In this document: in pieces, positions 32,215-39,926 of the stretch
Position numbering within the stretch: the first letter of the stretch is position 1
Layout of the letters: the number at the start of each line of letters is the position of its first letter
Origin: Aggregatibacter actinomycetemcomitans DSM 8324
GTDB taxonomy: Bacteria > Pseudomonadota > Gammaproteobacteria > Enterobacterales > Pasteurellaceae
Assembly (NCBI RefSeq): GCF_000372365.1
Contig: NZ_AQUU01000005.1
Location: 1-52,896, forward strand
Reading direction: 5' to 3'
DNA length: 52,896 nt
Notes under the pieces: generated by a model
The model's database searches: none
What the model was told of the DNA's origin: nothing
The model's input: only the letters and a program-made list of their open reading frames with translations
Program-made: the position numbers and the translations under genes

Positions 32215-33588
32215 ATGTTCACAATAAAAAAATTAACCTTAACTATAGTGGTGGCAACAACCCTCACGGGCTGTGCCAATATTGGCGATTCTTATCGGGC
32301 CAGCCTTAAGAACTACAAACAATATGAAGAAATCACCAAACAATACAATATTAAGAATGATTGGTGGAAGCTTTATAAAGATGCCCAGTTAAATCGTGTG
32401 GTCGAAAAAGCCCTATTGAATAATAAAGATTTAGCTAAAGCCACAATTTCCGTTAATCGCGCCCTTTATAGTGCGAACCTTGCCGGTGCGAATTTAGTTC
32501 CTGCATTCAGCGGTTCCACCCGCTCCACAGCACAAAAGAATATAAAAACCGGCGGCAACTCAACGATCAGCCATACAGGTTCTTTAAATGTCAGCTATAC
32601 CTTAGATTTATGGTTCCGCTTAGCAGATACCGCAGACGCGGCAGAATGGACACATAAAGCTACGGTCCAGGATATGGAATCCACTAAGCTTTCCTTAATT
32701 AATTCTGTGGTTACCACCTATTACCAAATCGCCTATTTAAACGATGCCATTAGCACGACAAAGGAAAGTATTAAATATTACACCGATATTAGTAATATCA
32801 TGCGCAACCGCCTGGCACAGGGTGTAGCAGATAGCATCAGTGTAGATCAAGCACAACAGGCAGTGTTAACGGCACGTAATAATTTAATCACTTATCAACT
32901 CAATCGTAAAACTGCAGAACAAACACTCCGCAATTTACTTAACTTAAAACCGGACGAAACATTAAAAATTACCTTCCCGCATATTTTGAAAGTTAAATCC
33001 GTAGGTGTAAATTTGAACGTACCGGTTTCCGTCATCGCCAACCGTCCTGATATAAAAGGCTATCAAGCACGCTTAAGTAGTGCATTTAAAAATGTCAAAG
33101 CGACTGAAAAAAGCTGGTTCCCGGAAATTACCTTAGGCGGTAGCTTAAATTCGAGCGGTAAAAAATTGAATAGCGCAACAAATACACTTATCGGTGGAGG
33201 TGCATTAGGTATTAGTCTGCCGTTCTTAAACTGGAATACGGTTAAATGGAATGTAAAAATTTCCGAAGCAGATTATGAAACAGCGCGTTTGAATTATGAA
33301 AAAAGTATCACTGTCGCATTAAATGATGTGGATACTAATTATTTCTCATTTACACAAGCCAAAAAACGCTTTACTAATGCCCAAAAAACCTACATTTACA
33401 ATCAGCGTATTACGCAGTACTACCGCAACCGGTATAATGCAGGTGTATCCGAATTACGTGAATGGTTAACCGCTGCAAATACCGAAAAAAATTCCCAACT
33501 CTCTATTTTACAAGCCAAATATAACGTAATTCAGGCCGAAAATGCGGTTTACAGTTCTATGGCGGGTTATTATTCCGTAAAAAAATAA
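32215..33588 (+). CDS. tdeA: TolC-like outer-membrane efflux lipoprotein, TdeA homologue
   Basis: The 457-residue protein starts with a lipoprotein signal ending LTGC (Cys at about 19), and has two outer-membrane-factor repeats of the NodT/TolC type. These are the helical segments around residues 55-200 and 250-440, with NDWWKLYKDAQLNRVVEKAL and VIANRPDIKGYQARLSSAFK. It forms a trimeric channel across the outer membrane and periplasm. In A. actinomycetemcomitans the TolC-like TdeA is encoded directly downstream of macA and macB and is needed for leukotoxin and drug export. Position and type fit; the symbol is assigned by that synteny. Whether this strain has a toxin substrate cannot be seen here. 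Confidence 0.85.
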   Translation: MFTIKKLTLTIVVATTLTGCANIGDSYRASLKNYKQYEEITKQYNIKNDWWKLYKDAQLNRVVEKALLNNKDLAKATISVNRALYSANLAGANLVPAFSGSTRSTAQKNIKTGGNSTISHTGSLNVSYTLDLWFRLADTADAAEWTHKATVQDMESTKLSLINSVVTTYYQIAYLNDAISTTKESIKYYTDISNIMRNRLAQGVADSISVDQAQQAVLTARNNLITYQLNRKTAEQTLRNLLNLKPDETLKITFPHILKVKSVGVNLNVPVSVIANRPDIKGYQARLSSAFKNVKATEKSWFPEITLGGSLNSSGKKLNSATNTLIGGGALGISLPFLNWNTVKWNVKISEADYETARLNYEKSITVALNDVDTNYFSFTQAKKRFTNAQKTYIYNQRITQYYRNRYNAGVSELREWLTAANTEKNSQLSILQAKYNVIQAENAVYSSMAGYYSVKK

Positions 33589-33665
33589 TGTGAAACAACC
33601 GCGCTTATGTGTTTAGCATACAACGGTGCTTTATGAAAAGTGCCGTTTTTGCTTTTATATGTCCC

Positions 33666-33704
33666 CCTAAGTTATAGGGTGATTATTTTTTAACCACCCT
33701 TAGG
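33666..33704. repeat. Imperfect hairpin in the tdeA-esterase intergenic region
   Basis: CCTAA...GGGTG pairs with CACCC...TTAGG around a T-rich loop. The whole 33589-33860 stretch holds no ORF I can support. It has this hairpin, a mutated uptake sequence (AAGTGCCGT near 33640), a block near 33725-33820 that looks like worn-down foreign sequence, and an intact uptake sequence near 33835. Confidence 0.4.
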
Positions 33705-33860
33705 TATTACATTGCTATTTCATGTCCCAGTGGAACAGGCCCAATGTTTTGATAGCCAGAAGCTCGACAAGCTCTGACTCAAGCTCAACGATCGTCCTCT
33801 ACAGTAGTGAGTGCCGATGCTTTATGTAAAACACCACCGCACTTTTACCATTCCCGTAAA

Positions 33861-35402
33861 CTATTTGCTAATACTATCCACCCACTGAAACAACTCATCC
33901 AAATCATAATCCCCCGCATGCGGCACGCCCCATGGCGTTTCATAATCCACCTGCTTACCCGCCATACGCAATTTTATAGCTAACATAGCACCGATAGCGT
34001 GCGAAGTATCACGGTCGGAGGTGCCGACCCGAATGCGCCAATGCTGCGTTTTACTTTGATCCACATAATTCATGGCGTTCATTAAGCGCACCACATTTTT
34101 ATCCGCCATCTTTCCCTTTTCCGTGCTGTGTTGCCAAGAAAAAACGGTGAAATGCTGATTATTCACGGTTTCCGTACCAAATAAATTATTTTCGCCCGAA
34201 CTCAAATTCAGCGCATCAAATGCCGGTGGCGATTTCATTCGTTTTTCCGCGTGAATATAACCGTCCCAATCAATGTCGGTAACACCTTCTTTGCTGACGT
34301 TCACCCAAGGCTGATCGGCAAAAGAGGTGCCGTTTTTATGCGCCTTATCCGCTGCCCGTATAATCACCGATTTCACATAATCCTTAAAAGAACCGTTGCC
34401 TTGCGCGTCTAACGTTAACCCATTGCCTTTTTCGTCTTTCAATTTCAAACTATTTAAATAGGCGGGAAATTCGGCTTTTAGCTGATCGGACAGCGTAATT
34501 TCCTGCGCCGTCAACGTGCCGTCAATGGTCGCTTTTGCCGCTGCTTGAGAACGATCGTTATAACTGTCCGCATTTAAACGACTCATATCCATACGGCGAT
34601 ATTCGTTTAAACCGTTAAACTCCCATTCATAAGCGCTATCGGCGTGCTCCAAATTGGTAATCGGACAATAGGCAGAAACCGCAAAAATTGCATCACTCGC
34701 TTCTGCCGCGCCCGCGTGTTTTAAATAATGGGCATAATCCGGATTATCGCCGCTCGCCCCTAACAAGGCGGACAACGCCCCGCCGGCACTGGTGCCATTA
34801 GAAATAATTTTATTGGCATCGCCCGGCATCACCTCATCATTAAAATGCAAATAACGCACCGCCGATTTCAAATCGATAATCGCCGCCGGCGCCTTGCCGG
34901 TATATTTTCCGTCTTTCTCCAGCGTCCGCCCGCGTGCGCCCACACTCGCCACCACATAGCCTTTAGAAAGTGCGGTCAAAATCGCATTCGGTTTATCGTT
35001 GTTGCCAAACCCTTTTGCGTCATAAGTCGCCGCTTTCGCCGGCATATAACCGCCCACTGCATTCGGCAGGAAAATCGGCGCGGTTTTCGCCGTAAAACCG
35101 TTAATGTTACCCTCGTTAAAATACGCTTCCGGTACATAAATATTCAGCGTTTGATAATCCGGTTCAAGCGGCTGCTGCACATACACAATCTTCTCAAAAG
35201 CACGGAATTTCACGGTTTCCCCGTTCACCTTCGCCTCCAAAGTGCGGTAGGTTTTCGGCGAGAATTGCAAATCATAGCCGTTACCCGTTTTATTAAAATA
35301 AGGTGCCTCCGCCAACGGATCCTGCGCCTGCGGCGGATTCGCCCACACCGTTCCTGAAATCACCAACCCCACCAAAGAAGCCAACCATGTTTTTGTGTGC
35401 AT
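33861..35402 (-). CDS. Secreted esterase resembling subtype B tannase
   Basis: The 513-residue protein has a signal peptide (residues 1-21, cleaved around VWA) and an alpha/beta-hydrolase fold. The nucleophile elbow is GTSAGG with Ser205. The acid and base are most likely the Asp in GTSDRDTSHAIGAML and the His in TPWGVPHAGDYDLDELFQW. Segments such as PIFLPNAVGGYMPAKAATYD, GYVVASVGARGRT and ISNGTSAGGALSALLGASGD strongly resemble the Lactobacillus-type tannases (tannin acyl hydrolases) that cut gallate esters. It probably acts in the periplasm or outside. The actual substrate is not proven and may be another aromatic or short-chain ester. Monocistronic, with an uptake sequence inside the gene, so it has been resident for some time. 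Confidence 0.75.
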   Translation of the reverse strand: MHTKTWLASLVGLVISGTVWANPPQAQDPLAEAPYFNKTGNGYDLQFSPKTYRTLEAKVNGETVKFRAFEKIVYVQQPLEPDYQTLNIYVPEAYFNEGNINGFTAKTAPIFLPNAVGGYMPAKAATYDAKGFGNNDKPNAILTALSKGYVVASVGARGRTLEKDGKYTGKAPAAIIDLKSAVRYLHFNDEVMPGDANKIISNGTSAGGALSALLGASGDNPDYAHYLKHAGAAEASDAIFAVSAYCPITNLEHADSAYEWEFNGLNEYRRMDMSRLNADSYNDRSQAAAKATIDGTLTAQEITLSDQLKAEFPAYLNSLKLKDEKGNGLTLDAQGNGSFKDYVKSVIIRAADKAHKNGTSFADQPWVNVSKEGVTDIDWDGYIHAEKRMKSPPAFDALNLSSGENNLFGTETVNNQHFTVFSWQHSTEKGKMADKNVVRLMNAMNYVDQSKTQHWRIRVGTSDRDTSHAIGAMLAIKLRMAGKQVDYETPWGVPHAGDYDLDELFQWVDSISK

Positions 35403-35476
35403 AAGATTTTCCTGTTTAAAAGATATACTGTTGATTAGATGAGCGTATCGTCGATGAGTTCGGTAGGTGTAACAAA

Positions 35477-35504
35477 AAAGTGCGGTTGATTTTCACCGCA
35501 CTTA
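35477..35504 (-). terminator. Tightly paired uptake sequences between the esterase gene and the Mu-like island
   Basis: AAGTGCGGT (35478-35486) and ACCGCACTT (35495-35503) enclose only 8 bases and make a strong stem. It marks the last core-genome signal before the AT-rich island and could stop leftward transcripts from it. Confidence 0.6.
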
Positions 35505-35587
35505 AAAATCATATAAACATCAAGTCAATATCACTTGAAAATGTAACTCGTTTTACTAAAATTTACATATTATTTTCATTTTATGGA

Positions 35588-35790
35588 TGTAAAACACCGA
35601 ACAAAATGAGAAAAAGGAATAAACTAGGGAGAATGTTGAATCAAGCGGGAATAAGTGGAACAAAACCAATGAAAACAAGGGTGCAAGAAAAAACGGCGTC
35701 CTTTTTTATTGAAGAATAGACAAGAATAAAAAATGCGAAAAGTTTTAAAAATCGCAAAAAAAAACGAAACAAAATGCGAAAATAAAAAAG
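35588..35790. repeat. Repeated 20-bp sites resembling the left end of a Mu-like transposable phage
   Basis: Four related A-rich sites occur in direct orientation. They are GAACAAAATGAGAAAAAGG (35599-35617), GGAACAAAACC then AATGAAAACAAGG (35657-35680), GAATAAAAAATGCGAAAAG (35724-35742) and GAAACAAAATGCGAAAATAA (about 35766-35785). The shared core is about GAA(A)CAAAATGMGAAAA. Mu-type ends start with TG and carry several transposase sites with a CGAAA core; TGTAAAACACCG at 35588 would be the end. The 35403-35815 stretch has no other feature except the uptake pair at 35477. Assignment is by pattern only. Confidence 0.5.
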
Positions 35791-35815
35791 CGTTTAAAAA
35801 TCGTTTAAATGTCAT

Positions 35816-36016
35816 TTAAAGCGGTTTTTTGTTCTTATTTTCTAATTGTTTTATCAGTGCGTAAATCTGACACTTTTCCGCGCAAGTGATGTTTATGTTG
35901 TCTGCTATACAGATGTCATTTGTTGTATAGTTGTTGCCATATTGAATGTATATGCTGCCTTGTGGCGCGTCCTTAGTATTATCATTAAAGAATTTAAGAA
36001 TTGACTGCTTGTCCAT
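35816..36016 (-). CDS. Small unknown gene downstream of the Mu-type regulator
   Basis: A 66-residue protein (MDKQSILKFFNDNTKDAPQG..., ending LIKQLENKNKKPL) starts at 36016, directly behind AAGGAGAG, 13 bases after the regulator's stop. An in-frame ATG at 36037 would overlap the regulator but has no ribosome-binding site. The sequence is hydrophilic with two Cys in ITCAEKCQIYALIKQ. I do not recognise it. Its position after the repressor-like gene suggests a left-operon phage gene. Confidence 0.55.
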   Translation of the reverse strand: MDKQSILKFFNDNTKDAPQGSIYIQYGNNYTTNDICIADNINITCAEKCQIYALIKQLENKNKKPL

Positions 36017-36029
36017 AACTCTCCTTAGT

Positions 36030-36455
36030 TTATGCAACCAATTTAAATAAATTAATAATCTTCTCGTTAGCGCTTTCTTCGCTTAGTAATTCATAAATCA
36101 TCCATACCATTTGCGCCTTGGCTTCGGGCTCCATGGTTTTGCGTGTCATTGCTAAGATTTCTTCAAGTGTGCTGATCGCCGTTAAAAAGCGCGCCTTGCT
36201 TACTTCCGTTAAGTCTTCTTTTGATGCGTTATATTGTGCGGTAGGATCTTCTATTATATTGCGTTTAAAGCCTAGGGCGCGCTGCACCTCGTAAGGCATG
36301 GATAAATAATGGTATTCGTATGTTTTCCCTTTTCTTCCTTTTATAAGTCGTCTTTCCCAGTTTTCTAATTTGGCTTTTTTAGTTACCCCTTGAACAGTTT
36401 CTGGTAGTCCAGCTACTCCCAAAAGGTCTTTCAGTTCTAGCCACTCTCGGATCAT
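36030..36455 (-). CDS. Mu-type DNA-binding regulator (repressor-like)
   Basis: The first 65 residues match the Mu-transposase/repressor winged HTH: EWLELKDLLGVAGLPETVQG, then TKKAKLENWERRLIKGRKGK, then the hallmark EYHYLSMPYEVQRAL. At 141 aa it lacks the catalytic DDE domain of MuA, so it is best read as a phage repressor-like protein. The rest is helical. A perfect AGGAGG lies 6 bases ahead of the ATG. It is transcribed leftward, divergent from the Ner-like gene, with two copies of an operator-like repeat between them, the arrangement of the Mu c/ner switch. It may be the immunity repressor of the element. Confidence 0.7.
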   Translation of the reverse strand: MIREWLELKDLLGVAGLPETVQGVTKKAKLENWERRLIKGRKGKTYEYHYLSMPYEVQRALGFKRNIIEDPTAQYNASKEDLTEVSKARFLTAISTLEEILAMTRKTMEPEAKAQMVWMIYELLSEESANEKIINLFKLVA

Positions 36456-36466
36456 ATCTAACCTCC

Positions 36467-36499
36467 TAGTTTTAAACCAAGGATTAAAACTAAGTTTAA
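36467..36499. promoter_or_regulatory. Operator-like repeat copy 1 in the regulator/ner divergent region
   Basis: TAGTTTTAAACC, then AAGGATTAAAACTAAGTTTAA. It contains dyads of TTTAAAC/GTTTAA type and lies immediately upstream of the regulator's ribosome-binding site. An almost identical copy is at 36590-36620. Confidence 0.6.
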
Positions 36500-36582
36500 T
36501 TTACAATACCTCTTAACGTATTGATTTAAATAAAAATAAATTTCTTTACATAAGTTTTACAAAATTTTTATTTAAACTATTG

Positions 36583-36620
36583 TTGACTTTAGTTTTAAAC
36601 TTGATTTAAACTAAGTTTAA
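36583..36620 (+). promoter_or_regulatory. Operator-like repeat copy 2 overlapping a candidate promoter for ner and the NTPase
   Basis: TTGACT (36583-36588), a 17- to 18-base spacer and TTAAAC/TAAACT form a possible promoter. The second operator copy (36590-36620, TAGTTTTAAACTTG then ATTTAAACTAAGTTTAA) covers its spacer and -10. Binding of the Mu-type regulator here would block rightward transcription. A looser third piece, AAGTTTAA, follows near 36651. Confidence 0.5.
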
Positions 36621-36698
36621 CGCTAAGGAGTAAGACTAAAGATTTACACCCAAGTTTAACCTAATCTTTAAATTATTCAAATGCAAAAGCGAGGAACT

Positions 36699-36854
36699 AT
36701 GAAAAAAAAGGATTGGAGTAGAAAGCGGATTGTTTACGAGTTACATGAGCGAAACATTACATTGCATTCGCTTTCAGTTAAGTCTGGATTGGCTCCCTCC
36801 ACATTAAAAAATGCATTGCGAGTTAGTTATCCGAAGGGAGAATGGATCATTTAG
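36699..36854 (+). CDS. Ner-like DNA-binding protein, short form
   Basis: The 51-residue ORF reads MKKKDWSRKRIVYELHERNI, then TLHSLSVKSGLAPSTLKNAL, then RVSYPKGEWII. It follows the Mu Ner/Nlp family closely: DW-x-R...I...L..R..TL..LS...G.AP.TL.NAL....PKGE.II. Ner proteins are about 70-75 aa and continue beyond GEQII; this one stops at TAG right there, and 11 bases later the NTPase gene begins. The HTH itself is intact. GAGGAA lies just before the ATG. It is probably truncated by the event that joined the NTPase gene, and is cotranscribed with it. Confidence 0.75.
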   Translation: MKKKDWSRKRIVYELHERNITLHSLSVKSGLAPSTLKNALRVSYPKGEWII

Positions 36855-36865
36855 AGTAACCAATT

Positions 36866-38562
36866 ATGGCAACTACTGAAAAAATTGAAGAAAAATTATT
36901 AAACCTTATCAATCAAGCAGACTCTTTTGCTATTGCACTTACAGGTGAATGGGGAATTGGTAAAACGCATTTCTGGAAGAATTTCTATGAAAAGAATCAT
37001 AATAATTTCAAAATGAATAAGTATTCTTATGTTTCGTTATTTGGTATTGATTCCTTAGAATCATTTAAATATCAAATTGCTATAAACACTCATGATACAA
37101 AGCAGAAAAAAGATTATTTATTACATATAAAGAAAGCATTTTCATCTATTATAAGTAACATTGACTTCCCAAAACTAGAAGCCAAAGGTTTTAGTCTTTC
37201 AGTTACTCAAAGTATGATAAACAGCATAATATCAAACTTTATTGAAGATACTGTCATTTGTATTGATGATTTTGAGAGAAAATCAGATAAATTAGACACA
37301 AGAGAAATCATGGGTCTCATTAATTTTCTAAAAGAGGAAAAGAAATGTAAAATTATAATGATTTTACATGAAGATAAATCTAAGGATCTAGAAGTATTCA
37401 GGGAATATAAAGAAAAAGTATTTGATGATGTCTTAATATTAGATGAAAACATATCAATCATCAGAAAACTAATTAATAACAACGAAAATTTTGATATATA
37501 TGAAAATTTCTACAATATTTTAAAATATAAAAATTTAAGATTTTATATAAAAGTAGATAAGGATTACAGAAACATAACTTCTTTAAATAAAAATTTAAGC
37601 CTAACAAGCAAAAGATATATACTAGAAAATATTTTTGTTATTAGAATGATTTTTGAAAAAGGAGTGTTTGAATTAACTACAGAGAAAGGTGAAACTTTTT
37701 CTGTTGACGTAAACTTTCTTTTAAATTTTGATTCTGAAGATGATTATTATAAGGCGAGAGCATTTAACAGCTACTTAAATAACTTTACTTTTTTTTATGG
37801 TTTAAATGAATGGGGTAAAGTAATTTTACAGCATTTCACTGAATATCAGATAAATAATGACACATTAGAAAAGCTAATAAAAAAAGATTTAATATCAGAT
37901 GAAAAACTTAAAGAAGAAAAAGAATTCGATGATATATTAACTGAGTTTCACAGCTTAAAAACAAAACCTGATTTCATTAATAGACTATATGATATAACTA
38001 TAAAGCAAGCTAAAAGAATGAGGTTAGGAAATATATACTTTTCTTACAAAATAATTAACTATGAAGACGCTGAATTAGCTAATAATTTAGAGAAAGAAGT
38101 CAAAGAGATAATTGATTCTTTCTTAAAAAATAATTTTACTTATGATTTAAAGTTACGTAATTTTTCCCTTTTGGAGAAAGTGATGATATTTTTGCAAAAT
38201 TTCTTGAAGAGAAAATTGAAGAATACAAAAAAACGCCCAAGTCTCAAGATATCTTAACCCCATTTCTTAGATATTTTGAAGATAGGAGTTATCTGTATGA
38301 AAACCTAAACTTAGATTCTATTTCAAAGGAACAATTAAAAGAGATAATTTGGATAGATATTAATGACAAACAATATCGAAGACAGTTTATAGCTTCCGTA
38401 GTACACCATCCTGCATTTTCTGAAAATAAGCGAGAAGAAATTCGTCAATGGACCGTAGATATTCTCCGAGAAGAAGCTACTGATAATCCTGATAGTAAAG
38501 CAGTTATTGAAATGTGGTTAAATGACACTAATGAACTAAAAGATTTAAAAAAATATCTGTAA
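36866..38562 (+). pseudogene. KAP-like P-loop NTPase, with an apparent 1-base frameshift near its 3' end
   Basis: Walker A is GEWGIGKT at residues 27-34, and Walker B is VICIDDFERK at about 129-138. The DDFER form is typical of KAP-type and related STAND-like P-loop NTPases. No membrane helix is obvious. The middle and C-terminal parts are Lys/Ile/Asn/Phe-rich and helical. The first frame ends at 38257 in a basic, unnatural tail. Adding one T in the T-run at 38161 restores a frame that reads FPFGESDDIFAKFLEEKIEE and goes on to VIEMWLNDTNELKDLKKYL, ending at 38562, about 565 aa in total. Base composition is far more AT-rich than its neighbours and there is no uptake sequence. Translation probably depends on coupling to ner. 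KAP NTPases include phage-exclusion proteins such as PifA; a defence role here is inference. Confidence 0.65.
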
Positions 38563-38576
38563 TAAATCAAATTACA

Positions 38577-38603
38577 AAAGCCATCCGACTAACAGATGGC
38601 TTT
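38577..38603. terminator. Bidirectional terminator, island/yjdM junction
   Basis: AAAGCCATC and GATGGCTTT form a 9-bp stem between the convergent NTPase gene and yjdM, with A/T-rich flanks. Confidence 0.7.
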
Positions 38604-38612
38604 CTCATCCAT

Positions 38613-38936
38613 CTACGCCTTCTTCAAAAACTCCGATTTCAACATAATTTTGCCACAATCGACATTGTGGTCGCCGTGGGTGAGGCGGATGTTTTTGAAT
38701 TTGGTGCCTTTCTTTAACACCTCGGAAGAGCCTTTGAGTTTTAAGTCTTTGATGAGCAGCACGTCGTCACCGTCGGCGAGTAAGTTGCCGTTGCTGTCCT
38801 TAACGATAAGCTGATCATCATCCTGTTCTTCGGTTTCGTTGCCAGTCCATTCGTATCCGCAATCGGGGCAGACGAATTGGATTGAATCGTGGTAGGTGTT
38901 TTCGCCTTTGCAAGATAGGCAAATTGGGTATTCCAT
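38613..38936 (-). CDS. yjdM: PhnA/YjdM-type zinc-ribbon protein
   Basis: The 107-residue protein has an N-terminal zinc ribbon, [20 protein letters not shown] and C in YEWTG (two CxxC pairs). The compact PhnA domain follows: [40 protein letters not shown] and [15 protein letters not shown]. Despite the old name linking it to alkylphosphonate uptake, its role is not settled. It is single-gene, and begins the core genome again to the right of the AT-rich island. Confidence 0.9.
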   Translation of the reverse strand: MEYPICLSCKGENTYHDSIQFVCPDCGYEWTGNETEEQDDDQLIVKDSNGNLLADGDDVLLIKDLKLKGSSEVLKKGTKFKNIRLTHGDHNVDCGKIMLKSEFLKKA

Positions 38937-39018
38937 GTGTTTTCTCCCTGGGTATGAAATGTTAAAAGCGCGCTATTGTAACGAAAAGCCGTGGGTTTCG
39001 GGGAAATAATTTATACAT

Positions 39019-39882
39019 TTAACGGCGCATTTTCGCCAATAAACTGACGGACAGGATAATAACGAATGAGCCGATCCAGAAATTGAGCGTCGGCACGTTG
39101 TGCCAGAACAGCCAGTCGCAAATGCTGGAAAAAATCACGCCGGTGAAAGCAAACGGGGTGATGACGTTCGCCGGGGCGTATTTAAAGGCGCGGGTGAGCA
39201 ATAATTGGAAGATTAAGCCGAAACCGCCCACTAAGAGCAATAAAAGAAAGCCGTGAGCCGTAGGAATTTCCCATTGTGCGGCGAAAAATAACGGCAGCAA
39301 CAGGGAGCCTAATAAATGGAAGTAGAACACGATGTTTTTCGGTGAGTTGTGTTTGTTGAGCTCCTGCAAGCTGATAAACGCCATGGCGGCTAAGAATGCC
39401 GCGCCCAGTGCATAGCCGATATGTAAGAGTTCAAAATGTTTGGAGGAATCCGTCAACATGATAATGGAAACGCCCGCAAAACCAAGGAAACTGCACGCCA
39501 ATACTTTCAGCGGAGTTCGGGTGCGTAACACAAACAATAATAACGGCACGAATAACGCCGAGGTGTTCATCAATAAAACGGCGATGGAAATCGGCAAATA
39601 TTTGATGGCGTAAAAAGTCAGCAACATACTGGCGATGCCGGCAAGATTACGCATGACGAGAAACGGCCATTGACTCAGTTCCACTTTGAAATCGCCGTCG
39701 CGAATCATAAAGGGCAATAAAAAAATGAAGCCGATAAGAAAGCGAGAAAATAGGATTTCACTGGAAGGCAATTCGTCGGAAGCGTATTTGACGAACACGC
39801 CCATCAAGGCAATGCTAATGTAGGCAAAGATCATGCAAATAATGGCTTTTTGGTATGACGTTGTTTTGATTTTCGTCTGCAT
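39019..39882 (-). CDS. EamA/DMT-superfamily permease
   Basis: The 287-residue protein has ten predicted membrane helices in two EamA repeats (first repeat around PSSEILFSRFLIGFIFLLPF; second ending ANVITPFAFTGVIFSSICDW). It is clearly distinct from the permease at 1813. Inner-membrane export or import of a small metabolite is expected; the substrate is unknown. Transcribed alone, downstream of the broken pseudouridine synthase gene. Confidence 0.85.
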   Translation of the reverse strand: MQTKIKTTSYQKAIICMIFAYISIALMGVFVKYASDELPSSEILFSRFLIGFIFLLPFMIRDGDFKVELSQWPFLVMRNLAGIASMLLTFYAIKYLPISIAVLLMNTSALFVPLLLFVLRTRTPLKVLACSFLGFAGVSIIMLTDSSKHFELLHIGYALGAAFLAAMAFISLQELNKHNSPKNIVFYFHLLGSLLLPLFFAAQWEIPTAHGFLLLLLVGGFGLIFQLLLTRAFKYAPANVITPFAFTGVIFSSICDWLFWHNVPTLNFWIGSFVIILSVSLLAKMRR

Positions 39883-39926
39883 AACGGGCTTCCTTGGGTT
39901 TTATCGCCGAAAAGTGCGGTCAGATT

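Noticed and set aside
34845-35357. 170-aa Arg/Ile-rich ORF opposite the esterase gene
   Set aside because: Antisense shadow with skewed composition.
35624-35815. 63-aa Phe-rich ORF on the minus strand
   Set aside because: It runs through the repeat sites of the Mu-like end, has no ribosome-binding site and looks like translated AT-rich repeats.
35588-38603. Complete Mu-like prophage
   Set aside because: Only left-end-like sites, a regulator, a small gene and a short ner are present; no transposase A/B, head or tail genes, and no right end were found.
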